Source: Leptospira sp.
GTDB lineage: Bacteria; Spirochaetota; Leptospiria; Leptospirales; Leptospiraceae
Reading direction: 5' to 3'
NCBI GenBank assembly: GCA_027533185.1
Contig: JAPZTS010000036.1
Span: 8,001 to 67,028, forward strand
Length of the DNA: 59,028 bases
Shown here: positions 19,517-28,792 of the stretch, piece after piece
Numbering within the stretch: position 1 is the first letter of the stretch
How the letters are laid out: every line of letters starts with the position of its first letter
Program-made: the position numbers and the translations under genes
Notes under the pieces: generated by a model
What the model was told of the DNA's origin: nothing
Seen by the model: only the letters and a program-made list of their open reading frames with translations
Databases searched by the model: none

Positions 19517-19731
19517 ATTTTCGAAACATTTTCGATAAGGATTTTCCCATCCAACTTACTCCCATCTACCAGAATGGAAGCCTTCTTAATTTTTTAGAAC
19601 CAGACAAAAATATCTTTCTACATTCGAAACTCTCTCCTGAAAAGGAGAGTCATCGATTTCTATCGCAAATTGACGATGAAAGTCTTCCCATCATCCTAGG
19701 CCTCGGTGCCCTCTATATATTAAACTCTCCT

Positions 19732-21018
19732 TTGTTTTTAAATTGTTTAGATAACCACAAAACAATTGTATTATGGGAGCCTTTAGCGGATGTCTATGAA
19801 GATCCTATTTTTATAAAACAACTAGATAAATGGTTAGAAACCAGAAAAAAGGATCAAGGCCGGCACATTCTCGTTGTCTTTGGCGAATTCTTGACAAATG
19901 AAAATCTTAGCCAAATTAAATCAGAAGCCAACTCGACATATCAAGGTAAAGTTAAAGTTTATACATTTCCGAGTTACGAAAGAATTTTTAAAGATAAAAT
20001 CCAATCCCTTCAAAAAAAAATAACAGATGCTTTGCGGGGATCAAATGTAAACCAGAATACAATTGATTACTTTCAAAAGATTTGGACAAACAACTATTGT
20101 AAAAATCTATCTCTTATAAAAACTAAGAATTCTCATACAATTCAATGGTTTCAAAAATTGGAATGGTTAGAGCCAACAAAACCTATATTTTTTGTAGGCG
20201 CTTCACCCAAGTTAGAACGAGAAATTTCGCAACTCAAAAAGTATAGAAATCAAATTCAGATTTTTACCAGTGATACTGCACTTGGTTATTTACTAGACAG
20301 CCAAATCCGACCCGATGGTATCCTTTCCTTTGACAGTGGGCGAGGAACTGTCTTTCATTTTCTTAAATCACTCCCAGAGGATATTCCCATCTTTACATGG
20401 TTAGGTGGAGCAACATATCTTTTTGAACTCCCCAATCCAAAATACCTTGTAAACACATTCCATCCCCTCGACCAAATCTTAGAGTCTGTTTTTTTAATGG
20501 AAAATAAGCACTGGCCGGCTTACAAAAACCCAAGCCTCAACTTAATTGGCATGGCAGAGGCAATCCTACCAAAGGACACCCCGCTTTGGCTTTCGGGGGT
20601 GGATTTTCTCTCGGAATCTGGCAAATCGCATTGCAAATCCACAGGCTATGAATCTTATTTTTTGCCCCAAATGCATAGAAAGCTTAGTTTCGAAACGTAT
20701 CTTCGTAAATTGTATGGACGAGAACGAAAGGGAAAAAACCAAATTGCTTGGGAAATGCTCCAGACCATGGACCCCAAACCGAAGTTTTGGGAAGATTGGA
20801 AGGATGCGGTTACAAATTTTTCAATTACAATGGAAACTCTAAACGAAACGAAGGACGGAAACAGAATCAAAAACTCGGAATTCGAACCACCAAGTCTGGA
20901 AATCCTTTCTTTTTCGGGTTATCCCCAGGATCTAAATCCGTTCTGGAATTGGGCTCTCCAAGATCCGGAATCTCTGGTTTCAAAAACCACCATCAAACGT
21001 TGGTTTCGTTCGATCTAA
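19732..21018 (+). CDS. MAF/DUF115-family motility-associated glycosyltransferase (start unclear)
   Basis: A protein of at least 428 residues of the DUF115 (6-hydroxymethylpterin-pyrophosphokinase MptE-like) fold found in Maf flagellin glycosyltransferases. Recognisable parts are IVLWEPLADVYED near the start and PIFFVGASPKLEREISQLKKY, with LLDSQIRPDGILSFDSG. The first usual start codon is TTG at 19732, but the frame is open back to 19498 and its translation there (ending LPIILGLGALYILNSP) continues the family N-terminus, so the true start is upstream at a non-standard codon such as ATT 19528 or ATC 19549 (AAGGA 7 bases before). It probably transfers a nonulosonic-type sugar to flagellin. Confidence 0.75.
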   Translation: MFLNCLDNHKTIVLWEPLADVYEDPIFIKQLDKWLETRKKDQGRHILVVFGEFLTNENLSQIKSEANSTYQGKVKVYTFPSYERIFKDKIQSLQKKITDALRGSNVNQNTIDYFQKIWTNNYCKNLSLIKTKNSHTIQWFQKLEWLEPTKPIFFVGASPKLEREISQLKKYRNQIQIFTSDTALGYLLDSQIRPDGILSFDSGRGTVFHFLKSLPEDIPIFTWLGGATYLFELPNPKYLVNTFHPLDQILESVFLMENKHWPAYKNPSLNLIGMAEAILPKDTPLWLSGVDFLSESGKSHCKSTGYESYFLPQMHRKLSFETYLRKLYGRERKGKNQIAWEMLQTMDPKPKFWEDWKDAVTNFSITMETLNETKDGNRIKNSEFEPPSLEILSFSGYPQDLNPFWNWALQDPESLVSKTTIKRWFRSI

Positions 21019-21197
21019 GCACCATAAAGGATAGGGATTTCGCTTAGATTCCATTCAGCTACTTCACGGTTGGCAGGAATCACTCCGTGGTTTGCTTTTT
21101 TCTTCATGGGCTTTTTTTGCGTTTCCAAACCGATTAGGATTTTCTCTAATCTTTCCTCCATCAGTTGGTGCAAATTCATTTGGTCCATCGCTTCCAT
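21015..21197 (-). CDS. Small hydrophilic protein, 60 residues
   Basis: A 60-residue soluble protein rich in Glu and Lys in its first half (MNLHQLMEERLEKILIGLE). I recognise no family. The case for a real gene is a strong AAGGAG six bases before the ATG at 21197, natural-looking composition, and a 4-base convergent overlap with the glycosyltransferase stop rather than being buried inside it. Its 5' end lies opposite the leader of the HDOD gene, so the two may share a divergent promoter region. Confidence 0.6.
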   Translation of the reverse strand: MEAMDQMNLHQLMEERLEKILIGLETQKKPMKKKANHGVIPANREVAEWNLSEIPILYGA

Positions 21198-21324
21198 ACA
21201 TATCTCCTTTTGTGCCTACCACTCTAACAAGAGCCCCGGACAAATTAGAGCAGGATTTAAAAAAAAATATCATTTGCAAATATGCGAAATTCAAATAAAA
21301 GAGTGTAACCAGGAAGTTTACCCT

Positions 21325-22800
21325 TTGAATTTTCAAGAAATCATCTCTCAACTCGAAACATCAAAAGAATCTCGCATCAATTATTATTTCGTAACAGAAG
21401 AACAAAACCAAGATATCTACGCACTTCTCGTCCATGTTATGGGATATATGGATAAATTGTATTTAGTAGAAGTTGTGTTTACTGTCCTCAAAGAACTTTT
21501 GATGAATGCCAACAAAGCAAATGCAAAACGTGATTACTTTACCCGATTCAACTTAAATATCCAAAATCCAAAAGATTATGCAAAAGGTATGGCTGGGTTC
21601 CAAGAAAATATCATTATGAAATGGAATGAGCAATTGGAGCATTTAGAAGGTGGAAATTACTACATTAGTTTATTAATGAAAGTGGATGGAAAGAGTATCC
21701 ACTTTGCTGTGGAAAATAATGCTCCGATTACCCAAGAAGAATTAGCTCGAGTCAACAAACGGATAGAAGTCGCAAAAAATTATAACGATCTATCGGATGC
21801 CTTTCTGGATGTATCGGACAGCACAGAATCAGCGGGTCTTGGTCTTGTTCTCATCCAACTCTTACTTAAAAATTCTGGTATTGGATCTGAAAAGTTCAAA
21901 ATATTTACAAATGACAAACTAACACGCGCAACTCTTTCAGTTCCTGATGTGACAACTCCAGTGGAAATTACCAGCCGAATGAAGACAAAACTCTTGGATG
22001 AAATCGATGGACTTCCTCCACTTCCTCATTCTCTTACAAAAATCATCCAATTGTGTAACAATCCGGATTCTGATCTAAATATGATTTCTGGGGAAATTGA
22101 AAGAAATCCGGCACTATCTGCCGACCTACTCAAACTCTCCAACTCCGCATTTTTTGCTAATAGAAGTCAGGTGAGTTCAATTCTCCAAGCCGTTAAAGTT
22201 GTTGGTCTTAAAAACCTTCGAAACCTTCTGTATGTTTCGGGTGTTCGCAAGATTATGGATGGTCAATATGGCAAAATGATGGATGTTTGGGATCACTCCA
22301 ACCGTTGCAGTTATTATGCTCGTTATCTTGCACAAAATCAAAACCAAACCAATAAATTGGCAGATATAATTGCCGTCAGTGCCTTGTTACACGATATAGG
22401 TAAATTCCTACTCTTAAGTGTAGACCGAACTTTTTTCAAAAAAATTGAATCCTATCAAAGAGGAAGTGACTCTGGAAACTCTACTCTTTTGGAAGAAATG
22501 GCAATTGGACTTAGCCACCCACAACTCGGCGCACTCCTAGCAGAAAAATGGGAATTCCCTTCCGACTTACGTGTTGCTATCGAATACCACCACAAACCAT
22601 TTTTGGCACCTGCTGATCTCCGAGATCTCGTAGAAATAGTTTATATGGCAAATATGATGTGCGACTTCCAAGAACAGAAAAAAGGATTCTATGCTATCGA
22701 CAAAAATTTACTCGCAAAGTTCAATTTGGACAATTTAGAAAAGTTTACTGAGACTGTTAAGAAAATGGAGTTGTTGTTTAAGAGTGCAAACAGCAACTAA
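21325..22800 (+). CDS. HATPase-like plus HDOD domain signalling protein
   Basis: A 491-residue protein from the TTG at 21325, chosen because AGGAAG lies 8 bases upstream; the frame is open further but that part looks non-coding and lies over the opposite-strand small gene. Residues about 40-210 resemble a histidine-kinase-type ATPase (LKELLMNANKANAKRD as N-box, SAGLGLVLIQLLL as G-box). About 225-430 is an HDOD domain: DGLPPLPHSLTKIIQLCNNP, NPALSADLLKLSNSAFF, SALLHDIGKFLLL. HDOD proteins regulate by scaffolding rather than hydrolysis. No phosphodonor His or receiver domain is obvious, so the input signal is unknown. Confidence 0.75.
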   Translation: MNFQEIISQLETSKESRINYYFVTEEQNQDIYALLVHVMGYMDKLYLVEVVFTVLKELLMNANKANAKRDYFTRFNLNIQNPKDYAKGMAGFQENIIMKWNEQLEHLEGGNYYISLLMKVDGKSIHFAVENNAPITQEELARVNKRIEVAKNYNDLSDAFLDVSDSTESAGLGLVLIQLLLKNSGIGSEKFKIFTNDKLTRATLSVPDVTTPVEITSRMKTKLLDEIDGLPPLPHSLTKIIQLCNNPDSDLNMISGEIERNPALSADLLKLSNSAFFANRSQVSSILQAVKVVGLKNLRNLLYVSGVRKIMDGQYGKMMDVWDHSNRCSYYARYLAQNQNQTNKLADIIAVSALLHDIGKFLLLSVDRTFFKKIESYQRGSDSGNSTLLEEMAIGLSHPQLGALLAEKWEFPSDLRVAIEYHHKPFLAPADLRDLVEIVYMANMMCDFQEQKKGFYAIDKNLLAKFNLDNLEKFTETVKKMELLFKSANSN

Positions 22801-22823
22801 GATCCGTTAATAAATTAGGATCC

Positions 22824-23609
22824 ATGGAACCAAAACCCATTCTGAATTTTGACTCAGTTACTTATGTAAAAAACAAATCTACGATATTAGACAATTTGAG
22901 TTTCTCTCTAAACGAAAAAGACTCACTTGTCATTTTAGGGAGAAATGGTGCTGGCAAAACCACTCTCATCAATCTGCTGTTTGGTTATTTGTGGCCCACA
23001 TCTGGTTCCATTTCTGTTTTCGGAGAAACCTACGGTGAAACTCCCATGGTTCCGATCCAAAATCAAATTGGGATTGTACAGTCCAACCACCAAGAAACTT
23101 TACTGCAACGACTAACTACAATCGAGATGGTTGTAACAGGTTTAATCGGAACACTTGGACTCTATAAAGAAATTTCCAAAATCCAAATGGAAGAGGCGAA
23201 TTCCCTACTTTCTCAAATTGGAATGGAATCAAAAAAGGACCAACCCTTCCAAACTCTATCTTCTGGAGAAAAGATGAAGATTCTATTACTTCGGGCAATG
23301 GGCAAAGGGAAACGACTCTTAATTTTAGATGAACCAGCTGCAGCTCTCGACCTAACAGCAAGGGTAGATTTCTTTTTATCCTGCGAGTCCATGAAGTTGA
23401 AAAACCCAAACCTGACTAGGATACTCATTACCCATCGTTTGGAAGAGATTCCAGAAAGTTTTCAAAAACTGCTCTTGCTAAAAGAAGGAAAAATACTTGC
23501 ATTCGGAGACAAAAAAAAGGTTCTCACTGCGGAGAACCTTTCCAACTTGTATGACCTACCTTTGGTTTTAAACGAACAGAATGGTCAATATTCAGTCTCT
23601 GTTTCTTAA
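22824..23609 (+). CDS. ABC transporter ATP-binding protein
   Basis: A 261-residue ABC ATPase with Walker A GRNGAGKTT (39-47), Q-loop IGIVQSNHQE, signature LSSGEKMKILLLRAM, Walker B RLLILDEPAAALD, and the switch His in ILITHRLEEIP. This is the ModF/YdiF-like or simple importer/exporter type with one nucleotide-binding domain. No permease gene is beside it, so the substrate and direction are unknown. It follows the HDOD gene by 23 bases and may share its transcript. A 10-bp hairpin overlaps its stop. Confidence 0.85.
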   Translation: MEPKPILNFDSVTYVKNKSTILDNLSFSLNEKDSLVILGRNGAGKTTLINLLFGYLWPTSGSISVFGETYGETPMVPIQNQIGIVQSNHQETLLQRLTTIEMVVTGLIGTLGLYKEISKIQMEEANSLLSQIGMESKKDQPFQTLSSGEKMKILLLRAMGKGKRLLILDEPAAALDLTARVDFFLSCESMKLKNPNLTRILITHRLEEIPESFQKLLLLKEGKILAFGDKKKVLTAENLSNLYDLPLVLNEQNGQYSVSVS

Positions 23610-23621
23610 TAAAACAGAGAC
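23595..23621. terminator. Hairpin between convergent genes
   Basis: Perfect 10-bp arms GTCTCTGTTT (23595-23604) and AAACAGAGAC (23612-23621) with a 7-base loop span the ABC gene stop codon and lie just beyond the stop of the convergent 1242-residue lipoprotein gene. There is no clean T-run on either side, so termination is plausible but not proven. Confidence 0.45.
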
Positions 23622-23627
23622 AAACAA

Positions 23628-26600
23628 TTAGTATTTAGACCTTTCTAGGAAGTTGGAAGCGTTGCAACCCGCTGTTCCCACATCTTTGATGGTTTGGTCT
23701 TGCTCGATACAGAAGATTTTCCACCATCGGTTCGAGTGGCCAGCACCAACAGAGTAGTTTCTTACTTCACCTACAGAACCCTTGAACACACGTACATTGG
23801 CTCCCGAAACACCCATAAGGGCTTCGTTTGACCAATTGTAAATGCTATAGTAACGATTGGGTTGGTTCCAAATGGTTCCCTGTAAGGTGATCGTTTCTGG
23901 GCCAAATCCTGTTACCACATCATAGTCTAGGTTTCCGTTTCCTGGACCAAGAGGAGTTCTACGATTCCAGACGATTCGATCTCCTGAGCTTGTACCATAT
24001 TGCAAATGGGAATCTAAGTCTTTTGGTTTTGCACCCCAAGTTAGGACAATTCTCATTTCGTTGGAACCAAGAATCGGTGAGACCAAAATATTTTGATTTG
24101 CCGGTGTTTCGGATCCCGCTGCTACAACCGTTCTGTATGTTGTTGCATAAGCTTCGACGCTAGATGTACAATTTCCTCTCTTTCCACTACCAGAAACCTC
24201 TAAAGTGTAGTTACCAGGTGGAACAGAAGGAATCGCATACGACCCGTCAGTCGCGGTTGTCACGGCTGGAATAGTTGCCCCATTAATATCAATTGCATAC
24301 GGACCAGATTTTACATTTACGCCGGGTCGAATGCGAGCGGTTAGGTCACAAACACCAGTGTTGTAAAGCGCTGACAATGCGCGACCAGAAATGGTTCCAT
24401 TGGTTTGTGTTCCAGGAACAAATGTAATGATATCAAAGTTTGTAGTAACGTCTGCTTGGATATCCACAATTCCTTCTACTGATTTGAAGCCTGCAGAAAC
24501 AAATCGAACCTTCCAACGTCCAGCATTGATATTGAAAATCGTATACTGGGGTGCGTTTGAAAAGATTGTCGCTCCCGATTGGATAGAGGCAGGCATTACT
24601 CCTGCAGTTGGTCGAATCGTACCACCATTCGGATCAACGATTTCTAAACTATAGGTACCCGTAAACGCAAAGCCTCCCGGTGTTCGAACCGAACCAGAGA
24701 GATGGCCACGACCGTTGTTTGTGATGATGGGAGTATTGACCGTAACTGTTCCACCACCAGAACCAACTTCCACGGGAAAGTAGGTTGTAATTCCATTTTT
24801 TTCAATCCGAAGTTGGTAACTTCCTGGTGATAAGAAAGGAAAGCTATAAGATCCGTTAGAAGACGATACAACTGTTCCCACAACCTGGTCTTGGCCTGCA
24901 ACACGAAGCGATGGAACGGAACAATTTGGGGAATCAAAGGAACCAAAACAATCTCTTCTGATATCAGCCGTAAAATTACCACCTACGAGTCTTCCCAAAG
25001 TGATATTTGCACCACTCACCACTCCGGTTGATATGGCATCAGTAACAGTTCCAGTCACAAGAGCTCTAGGAGAGTGGACTACCGTGCCTGCCACTTGGAA
25101 CGTAATTGGATTTGTTGCATAGAGATTGGACGCAGTCGCTGATGTATCTACTCGGAGTGAACTAGGAGATAAATAACTGCCTTGGTGGGAAGGAGCGACA
25201 CGATCTACTACAATCAATTGGTAAGAACTTTGTTTGAAGTTGTATTCAGTTCCATTGATAACATCAATCGAAGCTGCCGAATCATTTTGCTTTGCAATTG
25301 TTGTCGCCTGGGAAAGTAAGGTGGCGTTTCCAGAACCAAGGCTGTAAAGAGCATACGCAACGCGACCAGAGTCATCGTTTGTAAACTGTGCCGGAAGAGT
25401 TGTTGGAATTGTTACCACATAGGAATTTCCATTAAAAGCAAACGAGCCGCCAGTGGTGGTGGTGATATGTGCCAAATTTGATCCGCCGGGTCCCGTATTC
25501 CCCAAAAGCACAACAAACAAACCAGTTTGGTTGGTATGTGTCGAATTGACTGTTGGTGCATTGTCCCGAACAGAAATCGTTCCTGCTATCTGCGAACGAC
25601 CTGTTATGCTCGTCATACCGACAGTTCCTGCGTTGAAGCTAGAACCATTGAGTGTAACAGAAAGTGGGTTTGCAGAACACGGCTCAGCATTCGATCCGCA
25701 ATAGTTTTTAAAGCCTGGAGCGGAAATATAATACGCCCATACCCCACTGGCTGCAAGAAAGGAAACCTCGGAGGTGGAAGGATTTACATCATACAATTTG
25801 TTCCCATAGGTCTGGTAGGAGTATGGACCCGTTCCTTGGTTCGCAATAAGACATGCTGCTGTAGGATTTACGGCACAAGCACAAATGGCCCCTGTGGGAT
25901 TCAAAGCACAGTTTTGACCAGCAACCGCGCTCATAGCTTCAAGGATCCATAGTTTTACGGCATTTCCTAGAAGTGGATCCTCTTTTAAATACAGTATTCG
26001 AGAAGGCGCTTGCACATTGGATGGTTTAAAATTGATTACAGCACCGTTTACGTGGTTTCCATTCTGATCTTGTACAAATCCTACAACTTGCGAAGGTTTT
26101 GCGACGATGGCAATTGGGTTGGGCAAAGAAATTTGCCTTTGTCCCCCATCTGCCGCAGCTGTAAATAGAAAGGGTTGAGAAACTGTAAAAAATAGCGGAC
26201 TACTTACTTCAATCGTGTAAACACCATTGTGCAAGTCGCTACCTTCAATTTGGAAACTACCATTCCCTGTAATTGTGACGGATGAGATGATGGCACCCTG
26301 TTGGTTTTTGAGTTTGATAGTGAAGAGAGTTGAGGAATCCGAAGGGATAGCTCCATTGAGGATAGAGCCGGAAACGAGAACATCACTAATCGTAGACGCA
26401 AGCCAAGGAATGCTCGTATCACCAAGATTGATTTGTGAAGTTTGGTTTGGATTTGTCCCTGGGAAGGTAACATGAATGCTATCAGTTACGGTTCCAAAAG
26501 GTTGTCCCGAAACTACCACATCAGCACCAATATAAACTACCGTATAATTCCCATTAGGCAATGGATTGATAACAATCTGGAAAGAACCGTTTCCATCCGT

Positions 26601-27356
26601 TGTATCAGAACCAACTACGTTTCCCTCTTGGTCGCGAACCTCTACCAAAACACCTGCGACAGGGCCTGACGGCACCACAACACCACCGTTATTGTAACCA
26701 GGTGTCGTGACAATACCAGAAAACTCTGTCGGTCCTGCCGTATAGAATCTTCTTTCCGCGAAGAGATTGCCGACATCTACTGTCGTATAACCGACTTGAG
26801 TTGGATTAAAAACAAAGGAAAAGTCTTGGTATGCGTAATTGAGTCCGAATCCATCGTTGATTAGAACTCTGTAATTGTTGTTTGGTAGATCGTTGATTAA
26901 AAACTCAAAACTTCCATCGGGATTTGCATACACTTCCGAAACGACAGAAGACCCATTCCCATTGGCAACCTCTATACGAACTACAATTTGACTGAGGTCA
27001 ACACAAGAAGGTGGAAGCGGCGCACCAGGTCGTCCGCAAATATCATTCGAAGGAACACCCGATACAACAGGGACTATGGTTCCGATGATGCGACCTGGTC
27101 CTTTGGTTGGGACTTCTTGCTGTCCGTTGTTTCCAGGGACTCCACCTGGATCCGTTGGACTGACAGAATCATTAGGGGTGGGGAGAGGGACACCGTTCGA
27201 GTCAGGTGGAGTTCCCAGTCCAGTTCCACTGGCATCAGAAACTGCTCCACCAGTTCCTAATAGGAACCAAAATGGCATAGACCTCTTCTTGCGGGAGCAT
27301 CCCACAAAGGCCATACATAAAAGAACGAGAAAACAAACTATTCCTCGCAAGCGCAT
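23628..27356 (-). CDS. Large lipoprotein with repeated Ig-like/carboxypeptidase-regulatory domains and YfaP-like C-terminus
   Basis: A 1242-residue protein with a signal peptide ending in the lipobox AFVGC (Cys20). After a Pro/Gly-rich linker come many beta domains of the carboxypeptidase-regulatory-like type, each with a pattern like NPDGSFEF or TDGNGSFQI followed by LPNGNYTVV, near 125, 260, 360, 860 and 1060. The last about 150 residues (VLTWGAKPKDLDSHLQYG ... LDYDVVTGFGPETITLQG) match the YfaP/DUF2135 type. It is anchored in an outer leaflet membrane and probably extends from the cell surface; adhesion or carbohydrate binding is inferred only. Monocistronic. Confidence 0.75.
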   Translation of the reverse strand: MRLRGIVCFLVLLCMAFVGCSRKKRSMPFWFLLGTGGAVSDASGTGLGTPPDSNGVPLPTPNDSVSPTDPGGVPGNNGQQEVPTKGPGRIIGTIVPVVSGVPSNDICGRPGAPLPPSCVDLSQIVVRIEVANGNGSSVVSEVYANPDGSFEFLINDLPNNNYRVLINDGFGLNYAYQDFSFVFNPTQVGYTTVDVGNLFAERRFYTAGPTEFSGIVTTPGYNNGGVVVPSGPVAGVLVEVRDQEGNVVGSDTTDGNGSFQIVINPLPNGNYTVVYIGADVVVSGQPFGTVTDSIHVTFPGTNPNQTSQINLGDTSIPWLASTISDVLVSGSILNGAIPSDSSTLFTIKLKNQQGAIISSVTITGNGSFQIEGSDLHNGVYTIEVSSPLFFTVSQPFLFTAAADGGQRQISLPNPIAIVAKPSQVVGFVQDQNGNHVNGAVINFKPSNVQAPSRILYLKEDPLLGNAVKLWILEAMSAVAGQNCALNPTGAICACAVNPTAACLIANQGTGPYSYQTYGNKLYDVNPSTSEVSFLAASGVWAYYISAPGFKNYCGSNAEPCSANPLSVTLNGSSFNAGTVGMTSITGRSQIAGTISVRDNAPTVNSTHTNQTGLFVVLLGNTGPGGSNLAHITTTTGGSFAFNGNSYVVTIPTTLPAQFTNDDSGRVAYALYSLGSGNATLLSQATTIAKQNDSAASIDVINGTEYNFKQSSYQLIVVDRVAPSHQGSYLSPSSLRVDTSATASNLYATNPITFQVAGTVVHSPRALVTGTVTDAISTGVVSGANITLGRLVGGNFTADIRRDCFGSFDSPNCSVPSLRVAGQDQVVGTVVSSSNGSYSFPFLSPGSYQLRIEKNGITTYFPVEVGSGGGTVTVNTPIITNNGRGHLSGSVRTPGGFAFTGTYSLEIVDPNGGTIRPTAGVMPASIQSGATIFSNAPQYTIFNINAGRWKVRFVSAGFKSVEGIVDIQADVTTNFDIITFVPGTQTNGTISGRALSALYNTGVCDLTARIRPGVNVKSGPYAIDINGATIPAVTTATDGSYAIPSVPPGNYTLEVSGSGKRGNCTSSVEAYATTYRTVVAAGSETPANQNILVSPILGSNEMRIVLTWGAKPKDLDSHLQYGTSSGDRIVWNRRTPLGPGNGNLDYDVVTGFGPETITLQGTIWNQPNRYYSIYNWSNEALMGVSGANVRVFKGSVGEVRNYSVGAGHSNRWWKIFCIEQDQTIKDVGTAGCNASNFLERSKY

Positions 27357-27574
27357 AGATTCACCTCAATTCAGATTCGCTTATTGGCTTTTCGGCCAAA
27401 ATTCCTTTCAATTAACTTCGGGAAATACCTAAGGAATCCCAGAAGTATCCCATTTGTAGGGGTAACCCGTACAGAATGCAAACATTTTTTTTGAGAAAGG
27501 AACATTTTTTGACATGTCTATGTCCAATTGCTTTGCCCTAGACTTACCCGCAGGGAAGACATTTATGGACAGAT

Positions 27575-28792
27575 ATGGAGATATTTGGATTCGACTTGGG
27601 GAACGGGAAACTCCTCATCATCCCATTTACTTACGGATTTGTGGGCTGGATTACGAATTGGCTCGCTCTCAAGATGACTTTTTATCCACTTCGGTTTGTT
27701 GGAATCCCTCCGTATTTGGGTTGGCAAGGTATCATTCCTCGCAAAGCCCATAAAATGGCGAGTAAGTCTGTCGATGTAATTACAGAGCGTCTTCTCAATA
27801 TCCAAGAAGTTTTTTCAAAAGTGGATCCCAAAAAAGCGGAAAAAGTTTTTTTACCTGCAATGGAGTCAAGCATACGTTATACGATGAAAGAATTCTCTAA
27901 CAGCATTGATCCCAAACTTTGGGAAATGATGCCTGATTTAGTAAAAGAAGAAATCTATCATAAAGTAAAACGTGAAAGTGGACACACCATCCGAAAAGTG
28001 ATTCGTAAACTTCAAAAAGATATCAATTCGCTTTTTGATGTAAAGGCATTAGTTTTAAAAAAGCTTTCCGGGGATAATGTTGGACTCGTAGTCGAGATCT
28101 TTCAAAAAGTTGGTGGTCCAGAATTTGTGTTCATCGAACGTTCGGGATTCTATTTTGGCTTTTTACTTGGCTTAGTGCAGATGGTTGTTATGATCGTATA
28201 TCCTGTGTTATGGACACTACCCGTCCAAGGAATCATTGTCGGTTATTTAACAAACTACTTAGCATTGGAGATGATCTTTCGCCCCCTTTTCCCAAAAAAG
28301 TTTTTTGGTATATTTACCTACCAAGGTCTATTCTTAAAAAGACAAAATGAGGTTTCGAGACTCTATGCAAAATTGGTGAGTGAAAGAATTCTCACCCCAA
28401 AAAATATATTGCAAGAATTGATTTTTGGAAAAGCCTCTTCCGAAATCTTTGGGATCATCCAATCCGAAATTATTAAACATGTAGATGATGTATCTACTTT
28501 AGCAAAACCTATCCTATTTATGACTGGAAAGATCAATGATTTTGAATCCGCAAAGGAGAGAATTGCAGCCTCGATGGCGGCAAATGCTATTGAAAGTTCG
28601 TTTCATTTTGAGGAGTATTTAGGAGAGGCTTTGGAATTAGAAAAAATGATGGGAGATCGAATGGCAAGTCTTCCCCCCAATGAATTTGAATCCATACTGC
28701 GCTCTGCCTTCCAAGAGGATGAAATGCTTTTGATTTTAGTAGGCGCAGCATTAGGTGCGTTTGTTGGTTGGTTCCAAATGGTGACACTATAA
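27575..28792 (+). CDS. DUF445 family membrane protein
   Basis: A 405-residue protein of the DUF445 (YheB/YjiN-like) family. Two copies of the family motif are visible: YGFVGWITNWLALKMTFYPL near the N-terminus and GIIVGYLTNYLALEMIFRPL near 230, each within hydrophobic segments. A third hydrophobic stretch (LILVGAALGAFVGWFQMV) ends the protein. The region between is helical and charged. Function of the family is not established. The next gene starts directly after the stop codon, so the two are cotranscribed. The 218 bases upstream hold no gene that I can support. Confidence 0.8.
   Translation: MEIFGFDLGNGKLLIIPFTYGFVGWITNWLALKMTFYPLRFVGIPPYLGWQGIIPRKAHKMASKSVDVITERLLNIQEVFSKVDPKKAEKVFLPAMESSIRYTMKEFSNSIDPKLWEMMPDLVKEEIYHKVKRESGHTIRKVIRKLQKDINSLFDVKALVLKKLSGDNVGLVVEIFQKVGGPEFVFIERSGFYFGFLLGLVQMVVMIVYPVLWTLPVQGIIVGYLTNYLALEMIFRPLFPKKFFGIFTYQGLFLKRQNEVSRLYAKLVSERILTPKNILQELIFGKASSEIFGIIQSEIIKHVDDVSTLAKPILFMTGKINDFESAKERIAASMAANAIESSFHFEEYLGEALELEKMMGDRMASLPPNEFESILRSAFQEDEMLLILVGAALGAFVGWFQMVTL

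Noticed and set aside
21070..21324. N-terminal extension of the HDOD protein to 21070.
   Set aside because: The extension reads as non-coding, lies over the opposite-strand 60-residue gene, and a TTG with a good ribosome-binding site exists at 21325.
27357..27574. Possible gene or RNA in the 218-base gap before the DUF445 gene.
   Set aside because: Open frames here overlap the DUF445 gene in other frames and have no family resemblance; no convincing structure seen.
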